64,000 bases of DNA, from assembly GCA_964577145.1 (NCBI GenBank), contig CAZNXM010000003.1, forward strand, positions 20,900 through 84,899, read 5' to 3'. Below, piece after piece: positions 27,501 through 35,055 of this stretch (position 1 is the stretch's first letter; each line of letters starts with the position of its first letter). A model generated the notes under the pieces. The model was not told the DNA's origin and ran no database searches. It was given only the letters and a program-made list of their open reading frames with translations. The DNA is from MGIIa-K1 sp964577145. Its GTDB lineage: Archaea > Thermoplasmatota > Poseidoniia > Poseidoniales > Poseidoniaceae. Both the position numbers and the translations under genes were made by a program.

Positions 27501-29948
27501 AATTCAATCAAGTTGATTTTTGATGGAAATGCACCTCTGGTACTTTTCGCCTCACCTACTCCTGATTCTGAGTTGCACAAGGGGCCACCTTCGCCCGGTG
27601 GACAATCTGTAGAGGTTATCATTCAGGACTCTGTAGATCCTCCTCAATCAATCAGTCTGCATTATTGGATTGGTTGTGAACCTGGAGAGCACGAATCATG
27701 TTCTGACTCAAATTTCAATGGATTACCAGAGGAAATAGAATATCGTCAAAAGAGTTTGACTACACCTGAAGTAAGACCGGGTGGAATCAATATTTTCAAC
27801 GGATTAATCGATGATTCCATGCTATATCATGGTGACAGAGTTGCATTCTATGTTACTGGCCAAGATGGCCAAGGAAATGTCATTGCGATGGGTGGAGAAC
27901 CGGTGTGCGCAGATGGTCCACCATATTGTGGGAACATGCCGGGAGAAATCCCTCCTGCATGGGATGAATCATTGTCTTGGTACACAATAAGAGAAGAGTT
28001 TGAGCCGATAATGGATGTTGATAATTCGACGATATTGGGGCATGATGACCGTGCTCCTTTGCACCCCGGAATTCCATATACTGCGAACTTTGCAATTTCT
28101 GACACTAATGGTTGGTGGGATATTGAATATATCCAGTTAGCACTAGCAGGTGATTTCGATGACGAATCAACCTCGATATTCGCTCAAATCGGAAAGGATT
28201 CCAATGGTTTCCCTACACTCGCACTCGAGAGTGGAGGTTCGGGATTAGCGGTATCAAACCTGTACTCACAATTCCTGATAGACCCCACCAATAATTCTCG
28301 AATGATAGTCTCGATAAGATTCCAGTTAACTTGGAACTTCCCTGAGGTTTGGGATACAAATGGTGAAGAGCATTTCATTCCTAAAGTATGGATTGAGGAT
28401 AAGTCATGTGGTCTAGAGGAAGATGTACCTTGTAATATCCATAAGGCTGGATTAGGAAATGACATGTGGAGTCTTGACAATGATTTACGCTTTGATACGC
28501 AGCCAGGGCACATTCTTGCTATCGAATTGCGCGATGGTACAAATCACTACAATCCAGAATTTGATGAGACCTTAATCGGTGCTGGTCAAGCGCTTCGCTT
28601 CAGTGGAAGAGTGTTGTTTGCAGAGGATGAGTCACCGGCTCCACCAGGTTCATTCAATATCGAACTTGGGGATTATGAAAATGAGTGGATTACAACTAGT
28701 CGCGAAGGTGGATTTTTCACTATTGATTTACTTGTTCCAGATGTTAGAAGTGGGCATCTTGATTTACGAGCATCTCTTTCTGATTTACCCGGTCTTTCAA
28801 CCGATGAATCACCATTCAAACCGCGACTACGCCTCGCAGTTGATGGCGAGCAACCTACTATTCATGCAGTGACATTAGACGGAATTGAACCGGGTGGAGA
28901 AATACCAATTTCACGCGCTGGTGAACTTCAAGTAATGCTCGAAACAAGGGATGACAATGGATTTGATATTGACAATCCAGCGGTACTCCATTATCTTGTA
29001 AGAGCTGGTGAGGCTGAAATTAGCAGGGGAACTGCTCCTCTTCCAGATACTACTCCTTTCGAAGACCAATTCTTCTGGACCGGAAATATCGATCTGACCG
29101 ATGGTGGTGCAACACAATTGCTACCATCTTACACAATCGATGTATGGGTTACAGGCTCAGATGCTTCAGGAAATCCATATGGTAGCGATTCAAACCAATT
29201 GAACGAACCTCTTGCCTCTTGGCCACTTGCTCTCACAGGACCCGATGTTAGTCTTCGGGCTGCAGATACAACTTGGACATGGTCAGACCCATCTCCTAAT
29301 CCCGGTGATTCAGTGCAATTGGTAATTCAAGCACGTAATGCCGGCTCAACTGGTGAAATGACCTTCTTGTTGCAAAAGAAGGTTGAAGGAGATTATTGGG
29401 CAGAAGCAAGCAGTAGGACTGTTGAAATGAGCAGTGGAAAGAATATCCAGATCTCACTACAGATAATCGCTGATGGACTCGATGGAGATACTCTTGAGTA
29501 TCGCCTACTCCTTTTGGATTCAGGTGTTGAGAAAGAGAGAATTTCCATATCTCCACTTCTTGTAAAGGATGAAGTTGAACGTGACGGCGAAGCATTAGCT
29601 GGGCAAGTTTCTGATTCTGCACTTGCTGTTGTAATGTATCTAATCGCTCTTGCAGCAATGTCATATGCGGTTTGGACAATGATTCAAATTAGAAGGATTC
29701 GTAGAGGAGATGAGGAGATTGAAGGAGATCAGACCGCTGAAGTAATCGAGGAAATGATGGAAGATAAAGAAGTTCCAAATGTTCCCGATATGTCTGTTCC
29801 ACCAGCCGCTCCCGCTCCCGCACCAACAGAGCCTACAAATCAACCGCCACCTCCACTGCCTCCAACTGGTCTACCTGAAGGGTGGACTGAGGACCAGTGG
29901 CAGCATTATGGTCACCAGTATGTGGCCTCGATGGGTTCAAACGATTGA
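24585..29948 (+). CDS. Giant secreted protein with C-terminal membrane anchor and conserved QWQHYGHQ cytoplasmic tail
   Basis: 1,787 residues from ATG. A signal peptide is clear (SLIFVLLILLLTPLSPFG). The long extracellular part contains aspartate- and sequon-rich beta-sandwich regions; the stretches VDYWVSADNGTHWESV and LVSNDNGTSWTAAENN resemble discoidin/sialidase-like 'SxDxGxxW' (Asp-box) elements, and later parts resemble Ig-like domains. One membrane helix lies at about 1678-1702 (ALAVVMYLIALAAMSYAVW), followed by basic residues, an acidic segment, a Pro/Ala linker and the tail TGLPEGWTEDQWQHYGHQY. The same tail closes the giant subtilisin at 59197, which suggests a shared cytoplasmic partner or sorting step. 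Function is unknown. The stop is 17 bases before the next gene. Confidence 0.85.
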   Translation: MTRKTSSRASLIFVLLILLLTPLSPFGESIIGEAEATGASRHIYTLSDGSVENIALFQGGAPDKTTKVSIPKGAEVIDVEMTLSGASSTGWSQVMTDTYEEWLAGSSSNADPRSEELTLGFDSGDTVFSSHGMDDTELAGTTAWLDNGSFAIRQPHTSNSTESRFSEQVKTSSSNLMAQGQGAILRNHDWLYLSTWTGTTFDKVVQRMYPNNITRESTINLDQGSCSLPQDPTSSYYKGYGFRDWTITDDETMYGIFTTYRYLYSSSAPTQYHRVLKMDISDDWNWVCEDSYDLASPYGEYTAISYDRVSDQIWVVHNQQRRIVPYDFGENGQYTSGENMYSFTSSSGSNTACGQSGSLVRGMAVNGGMFYMKCMKGSYYQDTDQLSAWAVSGTSSSLVPQSGLRDVASLGNGLFFDGDRFLAVDCGYSTWGGKTLYYREFGTALTYETTPAPGTTVWLGETIETEEDVLAVNIRNHWTAISQGDRVDYWVSADNGTHWESVLKNETIHFAHPGNELVWKAQLIGSSAVSWWVSLEYATSYQASGDWISEVVNTGTEVGKVRAVWQADVPSSSALSVLVSNDNGTSWTAAENNLEVSFSTSGAGNELLYSISLSTTDDVETPKVDSFTLWYEEGYPDGPQIDIGDDGDWDWRSVLFLNESNVVASDDSPVGPVVSEPPSLVSGFNDHIPENGVGDVEIPIAIKARTPGRIKVTDLDIEYRMNTRVLDASLEGGLMAPDGVFRNLIVRVSHGDEVDRVTEATIGLDNSHGSDPAFKWERGDTCTVLDDAEGIVFFDAGNCTSTLDSEGIVSIRIPVAVNWTWDDERAMEAIVSLNDDLGPQVSAWTTETLSLNVENDISLDGMRVYEETGRELYVGDWVRGGYNISINGGMHFENSALSPLPGEFNLRVLGQNVTYDGDPIGEPIILHVEGNPGFGEYNMTFQTPMESAPGGMVLYVEAIDLPNGSTYVNPGYNSIKLIFDGNAPLVLFASPTPDSELHKGPPSPGGQSVEVIIQDSVDPPQSISLHYWIGCEPGEHESCSDSNFNGLPEEIEYRQKSLTTPEVRPGGINIFNGLIDDSMLYHGDRVAFYVTGQDGQGNVIAMGGEPVCADGPPYCGNMPGEIPPAWDESLSWYTIREEFEPIMDVDNSTILGHDDRAPLHPGIPYTANFAISDTNGWWDIEYIQLALAGDFDDESTSIFAQIGKDSNGFPTLALESGGSGLAVSNLYSQFLIDPTNNSRMIVSIRFQLTWNFPEVWDTNGEEHFIPKVWIEDKSCGLEEDVPCNIHKAGLGNDMWSLDNDLRFDTQPGHILAIELRDGTNHYNPEFDETLIGAGQALRFSGRVLFAEDESPAPPGSFNIELGDYENEWITTSREGGFFTIDLLVPDVRSGHLDLRASLSDLPGLSTDESPFKPRLRLAVDGEQPTIHAVTLDGIEPGGEIPISRAGELQVMLETRDDNGFDIDNPAVLHYLVRAGEAEISRGTAPLPDTTPFEDQFFWTGNIDLTDGGATQLLPSYTIDVWVTGSDASGNPYGSDSNQLNEPLASWPLALTGPDVSLRAADTTWTWSDPSPNPGDSVQLVIQARNAGSTGEMTFLLQKKVEGDYWAEASSRTVEMSSGKNIQISLQIIADGLDGDTLEYRLLLLDSGVEKERISISPLLVKDEVERDGEALAGQVSDSALAVVMYLIALAAMSYAVWTMIQIRRIRRGDEEIEGDQTAEVIEEMMEDKEVPNVPDMSVPPAAPAPAPTEPTNQPPPPLPPTGLPEGWTEDQWQHYGHQYVASMGSND

Positions 29949-29965
29949 GTTGGAGGCCACTCATC

Positions 29966-30400
29966 ATGAGCGCTACTGACGCTATGGTCATCCTACAGGA
30001 AAGGATGGTTAATCTCGTCAACCAGTTATCAATGCCAGTTATTGAGACTAGCTTAGTTATTGGAAGATGGACCAATAAGGCCTCACACCACCTTTCAATG
30101 GTAGCACAAGAAAATGGTGAAACCTTGCCCCCATTACTAGCCGAGGCTTGGCCTTTGGAAATCGAGACATTGGAATCAGATGTCGAATTTGATTTAGAAA
30201 AGGCACTGTCCATAACCGATAGAGACCGCATGGATATTCTCGATACATTGGTACGAGTGACAATCGATGAAACTAAAATTCCTCTTTCCGATGCTTTGCT
30301 AGTTCTTCGTTCATGGGAGCGCCTTGTTAGGATGCAATTGAGTCAGGCCATTGGGCCAGGACAGTTGTTTAGTCCTACGGAGATACCCGAGGATTTCTGA
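29966..30400 (+). CDS. Hypothetical small helical cytoplasmic protein
   Basis: 144 residues from the ATG at 29966, chosen because GGAGG lies nine bases upstream; the open frame runs further up but would overlap the preceding giant gene. No signal peptide or membrane helix. The sequence is helical and acidic (EAWPLEIETLESDVEFDLEKAL, DALLVLRSWERLVRMQLSQ). I do not recognise a family. It lies between a giant surface gene and a lipoprotein gene, both on the same strand and within 20 bases, so it is probably co-transcribed with them. Confidence 0.7.
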   Translation: MSATDAMVILQERMVNLVNQLSMPVIETSLVIGRWTNKASHHLSMVAQENGETLPPLLAEAWPLEIETLESDVEFDLEKALSITDRDRMDILDTLVRVTIDETKIPLSDALLVLRSWERLVRMQLSQAIGPGQLFSPTEIPEDF

Positions 30401-30409
30401 GGTGAAAAT

Positions 30410-31177
30410 ATGAGAGCAATTCTATTATCTGCATTATTGGTATTGACTTCACTCAGTGGATGCTTTGGTGGAGATGAAATATTTCCTGAGGACCCTGGAA
30501 TACCGGGAGGTCTCGCCCTTGCTTGCTTGCGTTCTAGCACCTTTGATTCTCTTGTCATAGAAATTGATTATGAGGAGGGCCACGAGCCAGATGCTAACGC
30601 AGTAAGCACTCTGAAAAGTCGGGTTTCTGAAGTATGTGATAAACCGGGAGGAGTAACGGTTGAGAAAACTCTCGTAGATTTCTCCCATGATGGGCCTTGG
30701 AATGCAAATGATGTGCGAACAATTTCGGATGAATTCCGCCAAGGTGATGCCATGGAAGGAGATACATTGTACTGGCATTTCCTCTATCCTGCGGGTAAAA
30801 ATCAGGACTCCAGTGTATTGGGTGTAGCAGTTGATGCTTCGACGGTTGCGATTTTCCTTGATGCGGTTGAAGATGCAGAAGGATTCCTCGGAAGGCCTTC
30901 GGCAGAGGAAGTTGAAAAATCAGTTACTGTGCATGAAGCAGGTCATCTTCTCGGTTTGGTAAATTTAGTTTACATCTCTCCGGTTGACCATGAAGATTCT
31001 GAACACAAAGGCCATTCAAGTAGTTCAAGTTCAGTGATGTACTGGGCGATTGAATCGCAAAATGTTGGGAATTTCATCACCGGAGATCTACCAGATGAAT
31101 TTGATGACGATGACAAATCAGATTTAGCTGGAATGGCAGACGGGTCTATCGAAGTCGATAGCCAATTATGGCCCTGA
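30410..31177 (+). CDS. Secreted lipoprotein, putative zinc metalloprotease (metzincin-like)
   Basis: 255 residues. The signal sequence ends in a lipobox LSGC (Cys18), so the mature protein is probably lipid-anchored outside the membrane. A zinc motif HEAGHLLG occupies 175-182. The position usually filled by a third His/Asp ligand (185) is Asn, but a His/Asp-rich loop DHEDSEHKGH (193-202) follows and a Met-turn-like SVMYWAIES lies at 208-216; both are plausible parts of a variant metzincin site. GAGGTGA lies a few bases before the ATG. The 3' end overlaps the convergent small membrane gene by 12 bases. Surface proteolysis is likely; the substrate is unknown. Confidence 0.8.
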   Translation: MRAILLSALLVLTSLSGCFGGDEIFPEDPGIPGGLALACLRSSTFDSLVIEIDYEEGHEPDANAVSTLKSRVSEVCDKPGGVTVEKTLVDFSHDGPWNANDVRTISDEFRQGDAMEGDTLYWHFLYPAGKNQDSSVLGVAVDASTVAIFLDAVEDAEGFLGRPSAEEVEKSVTVHEAGHLLGLVNLVYISPVDHEDSEHKGHSSSSSSVMYWAIESQNVGNFITGDLPDEFDDDDKSDLAGMADGSIEVDSQLWP

Positions 31178-31507
31178 ATTATCAGCGACAAGAATGCTGG
31201 AGTCTTTCCATGCATCGAAAATCGACCATACATAGAGTCCTATCCAAAGGATTAGCGTAAATGATAACGGTATTTGTAAGAAGAAGAAATCGAATGACTT
31301 CCGGTGTTTGCGATTGAAATGCTGTCCGAGAAATAGGAAAGGAATTATGGCTAGAGTCACAGCAATTAGAGGCCTAAGAGTCCCCCAAAATCCAACGCCA
31401 GCAGTCATTTCGTCCCAGATCTGCTTACCGACATTTCTGACACCAGCATCTTTGACTTCAGAGGTCAGACTTACGACCATGACTTCGTCGCCATCTTCGC
31501 TCATCAT
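31166..31507 (-). CDS. Small two-helix membrane protein, unknown function
   Basis: 113 residues. A ~40-residue polar N-terminus (SLTSEVKDAGVRNVGKQIWDEM) is followed by two membrane helices (LRPLIAVTLAIIPFLFLG and LQIPLSFTLILWIGLYVWSIF) and a short polar end. AGAGGAG precedes the two tandem ATG codons; the second (31504) has the better spacing. I do not recognise the family. It is convergent with the lipoprotein gene (12-base overlap) and divergent from the peptidase-Nudix gene. Confidence 0.65.
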   Translation of the reverse strand: MMSEDGDEVMVVSLTSEVKDAGVRNVGKQIWDEMTAGVGFWGTLRPLIAVTLAIIPFLFLGQHFNRKHRKSFDFFFLQIPLSFTLILWIGLYVWSIFDAWKDSSILVADNSGP

Positions 31508-31581
31508 ACACTCCTCTTACGCTAAGGCTTGTCAATGTGGCGACAAGAATGCTCATGGTTGGCCGGTGTTGAGGGGGATGT

Positions 31582-32511
31582 ATGGCGAAGCCGGTACTGG
31601 TGACGGGTTTCACACCATTTGCCTCTCATGCGGTCAATATTTCGCAGGAAGTTGCTGAATCACTTGTAGGGCAAGAGGTTCGTGGCCACCCGATTGAAGT
31701 AGAAATTTTGAGCGTAGATGAAGCGGGTTCACAATTGGTTGCAAACCGAATTAATTCAGGTGAAGAATTTGCTGCAATAATGCACATGGGATTGGCTGAA
31801 AATGCGGCCTGGCCGCGAATTGAGACTGTTGGACGAGATATACTTGATTTCCGAATACCGGATAACTCCGGGCGGCAAATCAAGGATTCAACTATCACCG
31901 ACAAAGGTGATTTGCCTGCGACAATTAATCCTCTTGACTGGGATGTTGAGAGGATGATAGATTCTCCAAGAATTAGTACTGATGCGGGTGAATTTCTCTG
32001 CAATGAGGTTTTTCATCGAACACTGAATAATTGTGGAGATACACCTTGCTTTTTCCTACATTTACCATTGCGTGAAAAATTAACTGACCCGAAGGGTCTA
32101 GCAATCGAGTGCATAGACCGCATGTTACGTCCACCGGCAATTGATGTAGGGGCAGGAGCAATAATGCGGGATGGTACTTTCTTGGCAGCACGTAGAGCCC
32201 CTAATGAAAAACACGCTGGGTGGTGGGAATTTCCCGGAGGTAAATTCGAGGAAGGGGAAGATGCATACTCCTGTTTGCGGAGAGAAATCATGGAAGAACT
32301 GGAACTGGAGGTAGAAGTGGGTGAAAACATCGGGGTCTGGATTTTTGACCACGGTGATGTAGTAGTTCGGTTACATGTACACGAATGCATCGTAATTTCC
32401 GGTGAAATGAAGTTGCATGTTCATGACGATTCACGCTGGTGTACTTCGCCGGATGAGGTTCCTTGGCTAGGTCCTGATTATGAGATTGCCACAGCAATCA
32501 GTGCCAGGTAA
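31582..32511 (+). CDS. Pyroglutamyl peptidase (C15) - Nudix hydrolase fusion
   Basis: A 309-residue two-domain protein. Residues 1-185 match pyrrolidone-carboxylate peptidase, which removes N-terminal pyroglutamate from peptides: the GF-x-PF entry motif (9-13), Glu81 before the RIPDN motif (91-95), Cys140 in LCNEVF and His160 in FLHLPL fit the Glu-Cys-His triad (81/144/168 in the bacterial enzyme). Residues ~188-309 are a MutT-like Nudix hydrolase: AGWWEFPGGKFEEGE leads into a box G220-x5-E226-x7-R234-E235-I-x-E238-E239, with Glu in place of the usual Gly near its end. Such domains hydrolyse nucleoside diphosphate derivatives such as 8-oxo-dGTP. GAGGGGG precedes the ATG. The frame is continuous through the junction, so this is a real fusion in this assembly. 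The pairing is unexpected; both active sites look intact. Confidence 0.85.
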   Translation: MAKPVLVTGFTPFASHAVNISQEVAESLVGQEVRGHPIEVEILSVDEAGSQLVANRINSGEEFAAIMHMGLAENAAWPRIETVGRDILDFRIPDNSGRQIKDSTITDKGDLPATINPLDWDVERMIDSPRISTDAGEFLCNEVFHRTLNNCGDTPCFFLHLPLREKLTDPKGLAIECIDRMLRPPAIDVGAGAIMRDGTFLAARRAPNEKHAGWWEFPGGKFEEGEDAYSCLRREIMEELELEVEVGENIGVWIFDHGDVVVRLHVHECIVISGEMKLHVHDDSRWCTSPDEVPWLGPDYEIATAISAR

Positions 32512-33031
32512 TTGCCTCACCATCTCCTCGCATACTGTAATCATCGCCAACACGGCGCGGAATAGTATCTCGCCCTGAGTGCCAAGTTGCAGCCTCTATC
32601 CAATCGGCTAGTTCAGTACCCTCGATCTCGATAGTAATGACTCCGCCAAGAGGTGATTCGCCAGGTAAAGGAAATGCAACTTTACCTGCAAGAGCTGCTT
32701 GCCTTGAGATATGAAAGATTGTAGTATCATCTTGCAAATTTTCACTCATTGCATCTAGGCAGGTATCAAGAATTCGTTGGGTGTGAATTGCTGAAAGGAA
32801 TTCATCGAGTGGAACTGCAGATGCTGCCAAGACGATATTTCTGTCAATTGGGAACCTTGGCTCTTCTGGTACTTCACAACTAAAACCGGGAAAGAGTCTG
32901 CAAACTGCTTCCATGACTTTGTCTGGAGAGTCTGCACCAGTGATGATTGTCGAGACTATTACGTCCAGCCCCTCGTCAACACCCGAGAGTTTCAGCCTCT
33001 GCATATTACTCTCCAGATACCCATGGCTCAT
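32498..33031 (-). CDS. COG1325-type RNA-binding protein (exosome-associated family)
   Basis: 177 residues from the ATG at 33031. The core matches the archaeal RNA-binding/COG1325 family (Pfam RNA_binding): PDKVMEAVCRLFPGF near the N-terminus, then RILDTCLDAM, the signature HISRQAALAGKVAF and PLGGVITIEIEG. Family members are small RNA-binding proteins often linked to the exosome gene neighbourhood. The open frame extends up to 33202, but that would overlap the glycosyltransferase start on the other strand; an ATG at 33004 is another option. The 3' end overlaps the convergent peptidase-Nudix gene by 14 bases. The C-terminal ~25 residues (HSGRDTIPRRVGDDYSMRGD) are outside the recognised domain. 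Confidence 0.75.
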   Translation of the reverse strand: MSHGYLESNMQRLKLSGVDEGLDVIVSTIITGADSPDKVMEAVCRLFPGFSCEVPEEPRFPIDRNIVLAASAVPLDEFLSAIHTQRILDTCLDAMSENLQDDTTIFHISRQAALAGKVAFPLPGESPLGGVITIEIEGTELADWIEAATWHSGRDTIPRRVGDDYSMRGDGEAITWH

Positions 33032-33078
33032 CAAGATGTCAGGCCAACCTTGACATCCCGCATCGATTGCCACTGGCC

Positions 33079-34044
33079 ATGGGATACCGGGTATGTGCAG
33101 TTGTGCCAACCCTGAATGAACGCGCCCATATCGCTCGGTGTATCGATTCATTGCTCGCCCAAACAACGCCCATTGACATCTTGGTACTCGATGGTGGTTC
33201 AACAGATTCTACGCTTGAGATTCTTGCAGGTTATGGTGATGCAATTACCGTGATTGATAATCCCGGTGAACGGGTGAGCCAAGCACGCAACCTCGCATTG
33301 GAACATATCGGTAAAGACATCACACATTGTTTGGAAATTATTGGCCACTCTTGGGTTGATGCTGACCATGTAGAGAAACGTCTTGCAGACCTATACAGCC
33401 TTGAAGAAGAATTGGGTAAGGAAGTCGGAGCCATTGGCTGTCGAACCGAATCAGGTTCTCACGAAGGCATGGTCTCGCGTTGGGTAGAAGGTGCACTGGC
33501 CTCACCAATCGGCTCTGGCGGAGGGCAATTCAATCGATTTAAGGGGCGAAGTCGTACCAAAGTACCTGCATTTTGTCTTCACAATGTTAGAGCACTCAAA
33601 GAAGTAGAGGGGTGGGATGAACGTTTCATCACCAGTCAGGATTCAGACCTATCGATGCGAATGATTGCTGCGGGTTGGCAATTATGGAGAAGCGATGTAT
33701 CTGCAGTATACATGCATAAGCGCTCTACACTTTCCAATTGGTGGCGAATGTGTCACCGCTATGGATTTTGGCGAACGAAGGTAATTTTACGCCATCCCTT
33801 ACGAGCTGACCCTCGCGAATTTCTTCCAATTATAGGTTTAATTTTAATTGCATTATTACCGGTTTGGTGGTGGGCTCCTGCAGTATATTTGGCTACACTA
33901 TTATTGGTCGGCCTTGCCTCGATGAGGGGCATTTCAAGCATCGTCGGCATCCCATTGTGCTTGATTATCCTACATACGGCCTTTACAATAGGTCTCTTCG
34001 ACGGACTGGTCCGTACTGGTAGGCCGCCTAAAGACCGGTCATGA
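33079..34044 (+). CDS. Family 2 glycosyltransferase with C-terminal membrane helices
   Basis: 321 residues from ATG 33079. The GT-A fold begins at once: VCAVVPTLNERAHIARCIDSL, then the nucleotide-binding ILVLDGGSTDST and NPGERVSQARN. The acceptor-side motif GWDERFITSQDSDLSMRM (about 196-213) is typical of GT2 enzymes. Two or three membrane helices follow (FLPIIGLILIALLPVWWW, AVYLATLLLVGLASM, LCLIILHTAFTIGLF), placing the enzyme at the inner face of the membrane. It likely adds sugars to lipid-linked oligosaccharides or surface glycans, which fits the many sequons in nearby surface proteins. The frame upstream to 32947 is rejected because it encodes an unrelated low-complexity leader and overlaps the divergent RNA-binding gene. 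Confidence 0.85.
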   Translation: MGYRVCAVVPTLNERAHIARCIDSLLAQTTPIDILVLDGGSTDSTLEILAGYGDAITVIDNPGERVSQARNLALEHIGKDITHCLEIIGHSWVDADHVEKRLADLYSLEEELGKEVGAIGCRTESGSHEGMVSRWVEGALASPIGSGGGQFNRFKGRSRTKVPAFCLHNVRALKEVEGWDERFITSQDSDLSMRMIAAGWQLWRSDVSAVYMHKRSTLSNWWRMCHRYGFWRTKVILRHPLRADPREFLPIIGLILIALLPVWWWAPAVYLATLLLVGLASMRGISSIVGIPLCLIILHTAFTIGLFDGLVRTGRPPKDRS

Positions 34045-34084
34045 GATGTCAACAATTATCCCTTGAACCTCGCGCACAGGGTTC

Positions 34085-35002
34085 ATGGATGTCCCCCGTG
34101 GCCTGACTTCTTGGGTACTTTTGGGATTGCCAATAGTGATTCTAAACACCCTGAGACTAATCGTTACTCCATTAGGTGGAATGATGTCGGTATCACCTAC
34201 GCTCGATGTAGCACTCCATATCGTCGCACTTGCAATTGGGATCATCATGTTCCGGAAGACTCGAATCGTACGAGATCATGAGTGGGTACGCAGCAAGGCA
34301 GTAAAATCAGTTGGTGAGCACTTCAAAGCAGAGGAAAAGGGCGTTTGGGAGAAGGACGTACATATGGACTCAAGCCTTTCCATTGATGCTGAGGTCAATA
34401 TGAAGGGACAAGTTAGCACGCTTACTGGCTCAAGCAATAATCAAGATGTTGAGATTACCGAGGAAGTCGAAGTCGAGATGTTAATTGATTCCGAACATGT
34501 AATGCGTGCTCAAAGAAGGGTAAGTGGGGATGAGCAGTTCGATGACGGCGCCGTTCACTCAACCTTGGGTGCGACTCGAAAAACCTCCCCAATGGATGCC
34601 TTAATCGACTGGATTTCCAGTTTCTGGGGATATGACCGTGCTGCAGAAAGAGCGGCTAAGAGAGCCGCATCACTCGAACATAGGAGCCGTGAAACTCCGG
34701 TTACTGCTCAGCGTCCAATCGCTCCAATTCAACCGATTGAGACCGACCGCAAGGATACGGAAATGAAGCTTACAACGATGACTGATGAGGGAAATCTCGA
34801 AACCGATATTGAAGTAGCACCTGTAGTGGAAGAAAAGCAAACGCTTTCGATGGAGGAAATGGCATATGGTGTCAAATCTCCAGCAGCATATTCTCCTGAA
34901 CCGTCCTCTTCTTCATTTTCGCCACGTCCTACATGTCGCACATGTTCTGCACCGAATGAAGTTGGAGAGCGTTTCTGTAGCAATTGTGGTAGCGATCTTT
35001 GA
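34085..35002 (+). CDS. Two-helix membrane protein with C-terminal zinc ribbon
   Basis: 305 residues. Two N-terminal membrane helices (LTSWVLLGLPIVILNTLRLIV, about 7-27; LDVALHIVALAIGIIMF, about 40-56) precede a long polar cytoplasmic region with low-complexity parts (AAERAAKRAASLEHRSRE; SPEPSSSSFSPRP). The last 25 residues are a zinc ribbon, C-R-T-C-x(10)-F-C-S-N-C-G, usual in protein-protein interaction roles. A short inverted repeat TGAACC/GGTTCA (34064-34085) flanks the start codon. Its stop overlaps the TTG of the longest DnaJ frame, so it may be co-transcribed with dnaJ. No specific function is recognised. Confidence 0.75.
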   Translation: MDVPRGLTSWVLLGLPIVILNTLRLIVTPLGGMMSVSPTLDVALHIVALAIGIIMFRKTRIVRDHEWVRSKAVKSVGEHFKAEEKGVWEKDVHMDSSLSIDAEVNMKGQVSTLTGSSNNQDVEITEEVEVEMLIDSEHVMRAQRRVSGDEQFDDGAVHSTLGATRKTSPMDALIDWISSFWGYDRAAERAAKRAASLEHRSRETPVTAQRPIAPIQPIETDRKDTEMKLTTMTDEGNLETDIEVAPVVEEKQTLSMEEMAYGVKSPAAYSPEPSSSSFSPRPTCRTCSAPNEVGERFCSNCGSDL

Positions 35003-35055
35003 GCGCATGGTTCAAAGAGGCCCTGCTACCCGAACGGAATGAGGCAGTGGTCGAT

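Noticed and set aside
31308..31658. 116-residue plus-strand frame opposite the small membrane gene
   Set aside because: The minus-strand frame has a strong ribosome-binding site and two good membrane helices, whereas this one has no coherent features and overlaps the start of the peptidase-Nudix gene.
32947..33078. Extended N-terminus for the glycosyltransferase
   Set aside because: It encodes a non-family leader, has no ribosome-binding site and would overlap the divergent RNA-binding gene.
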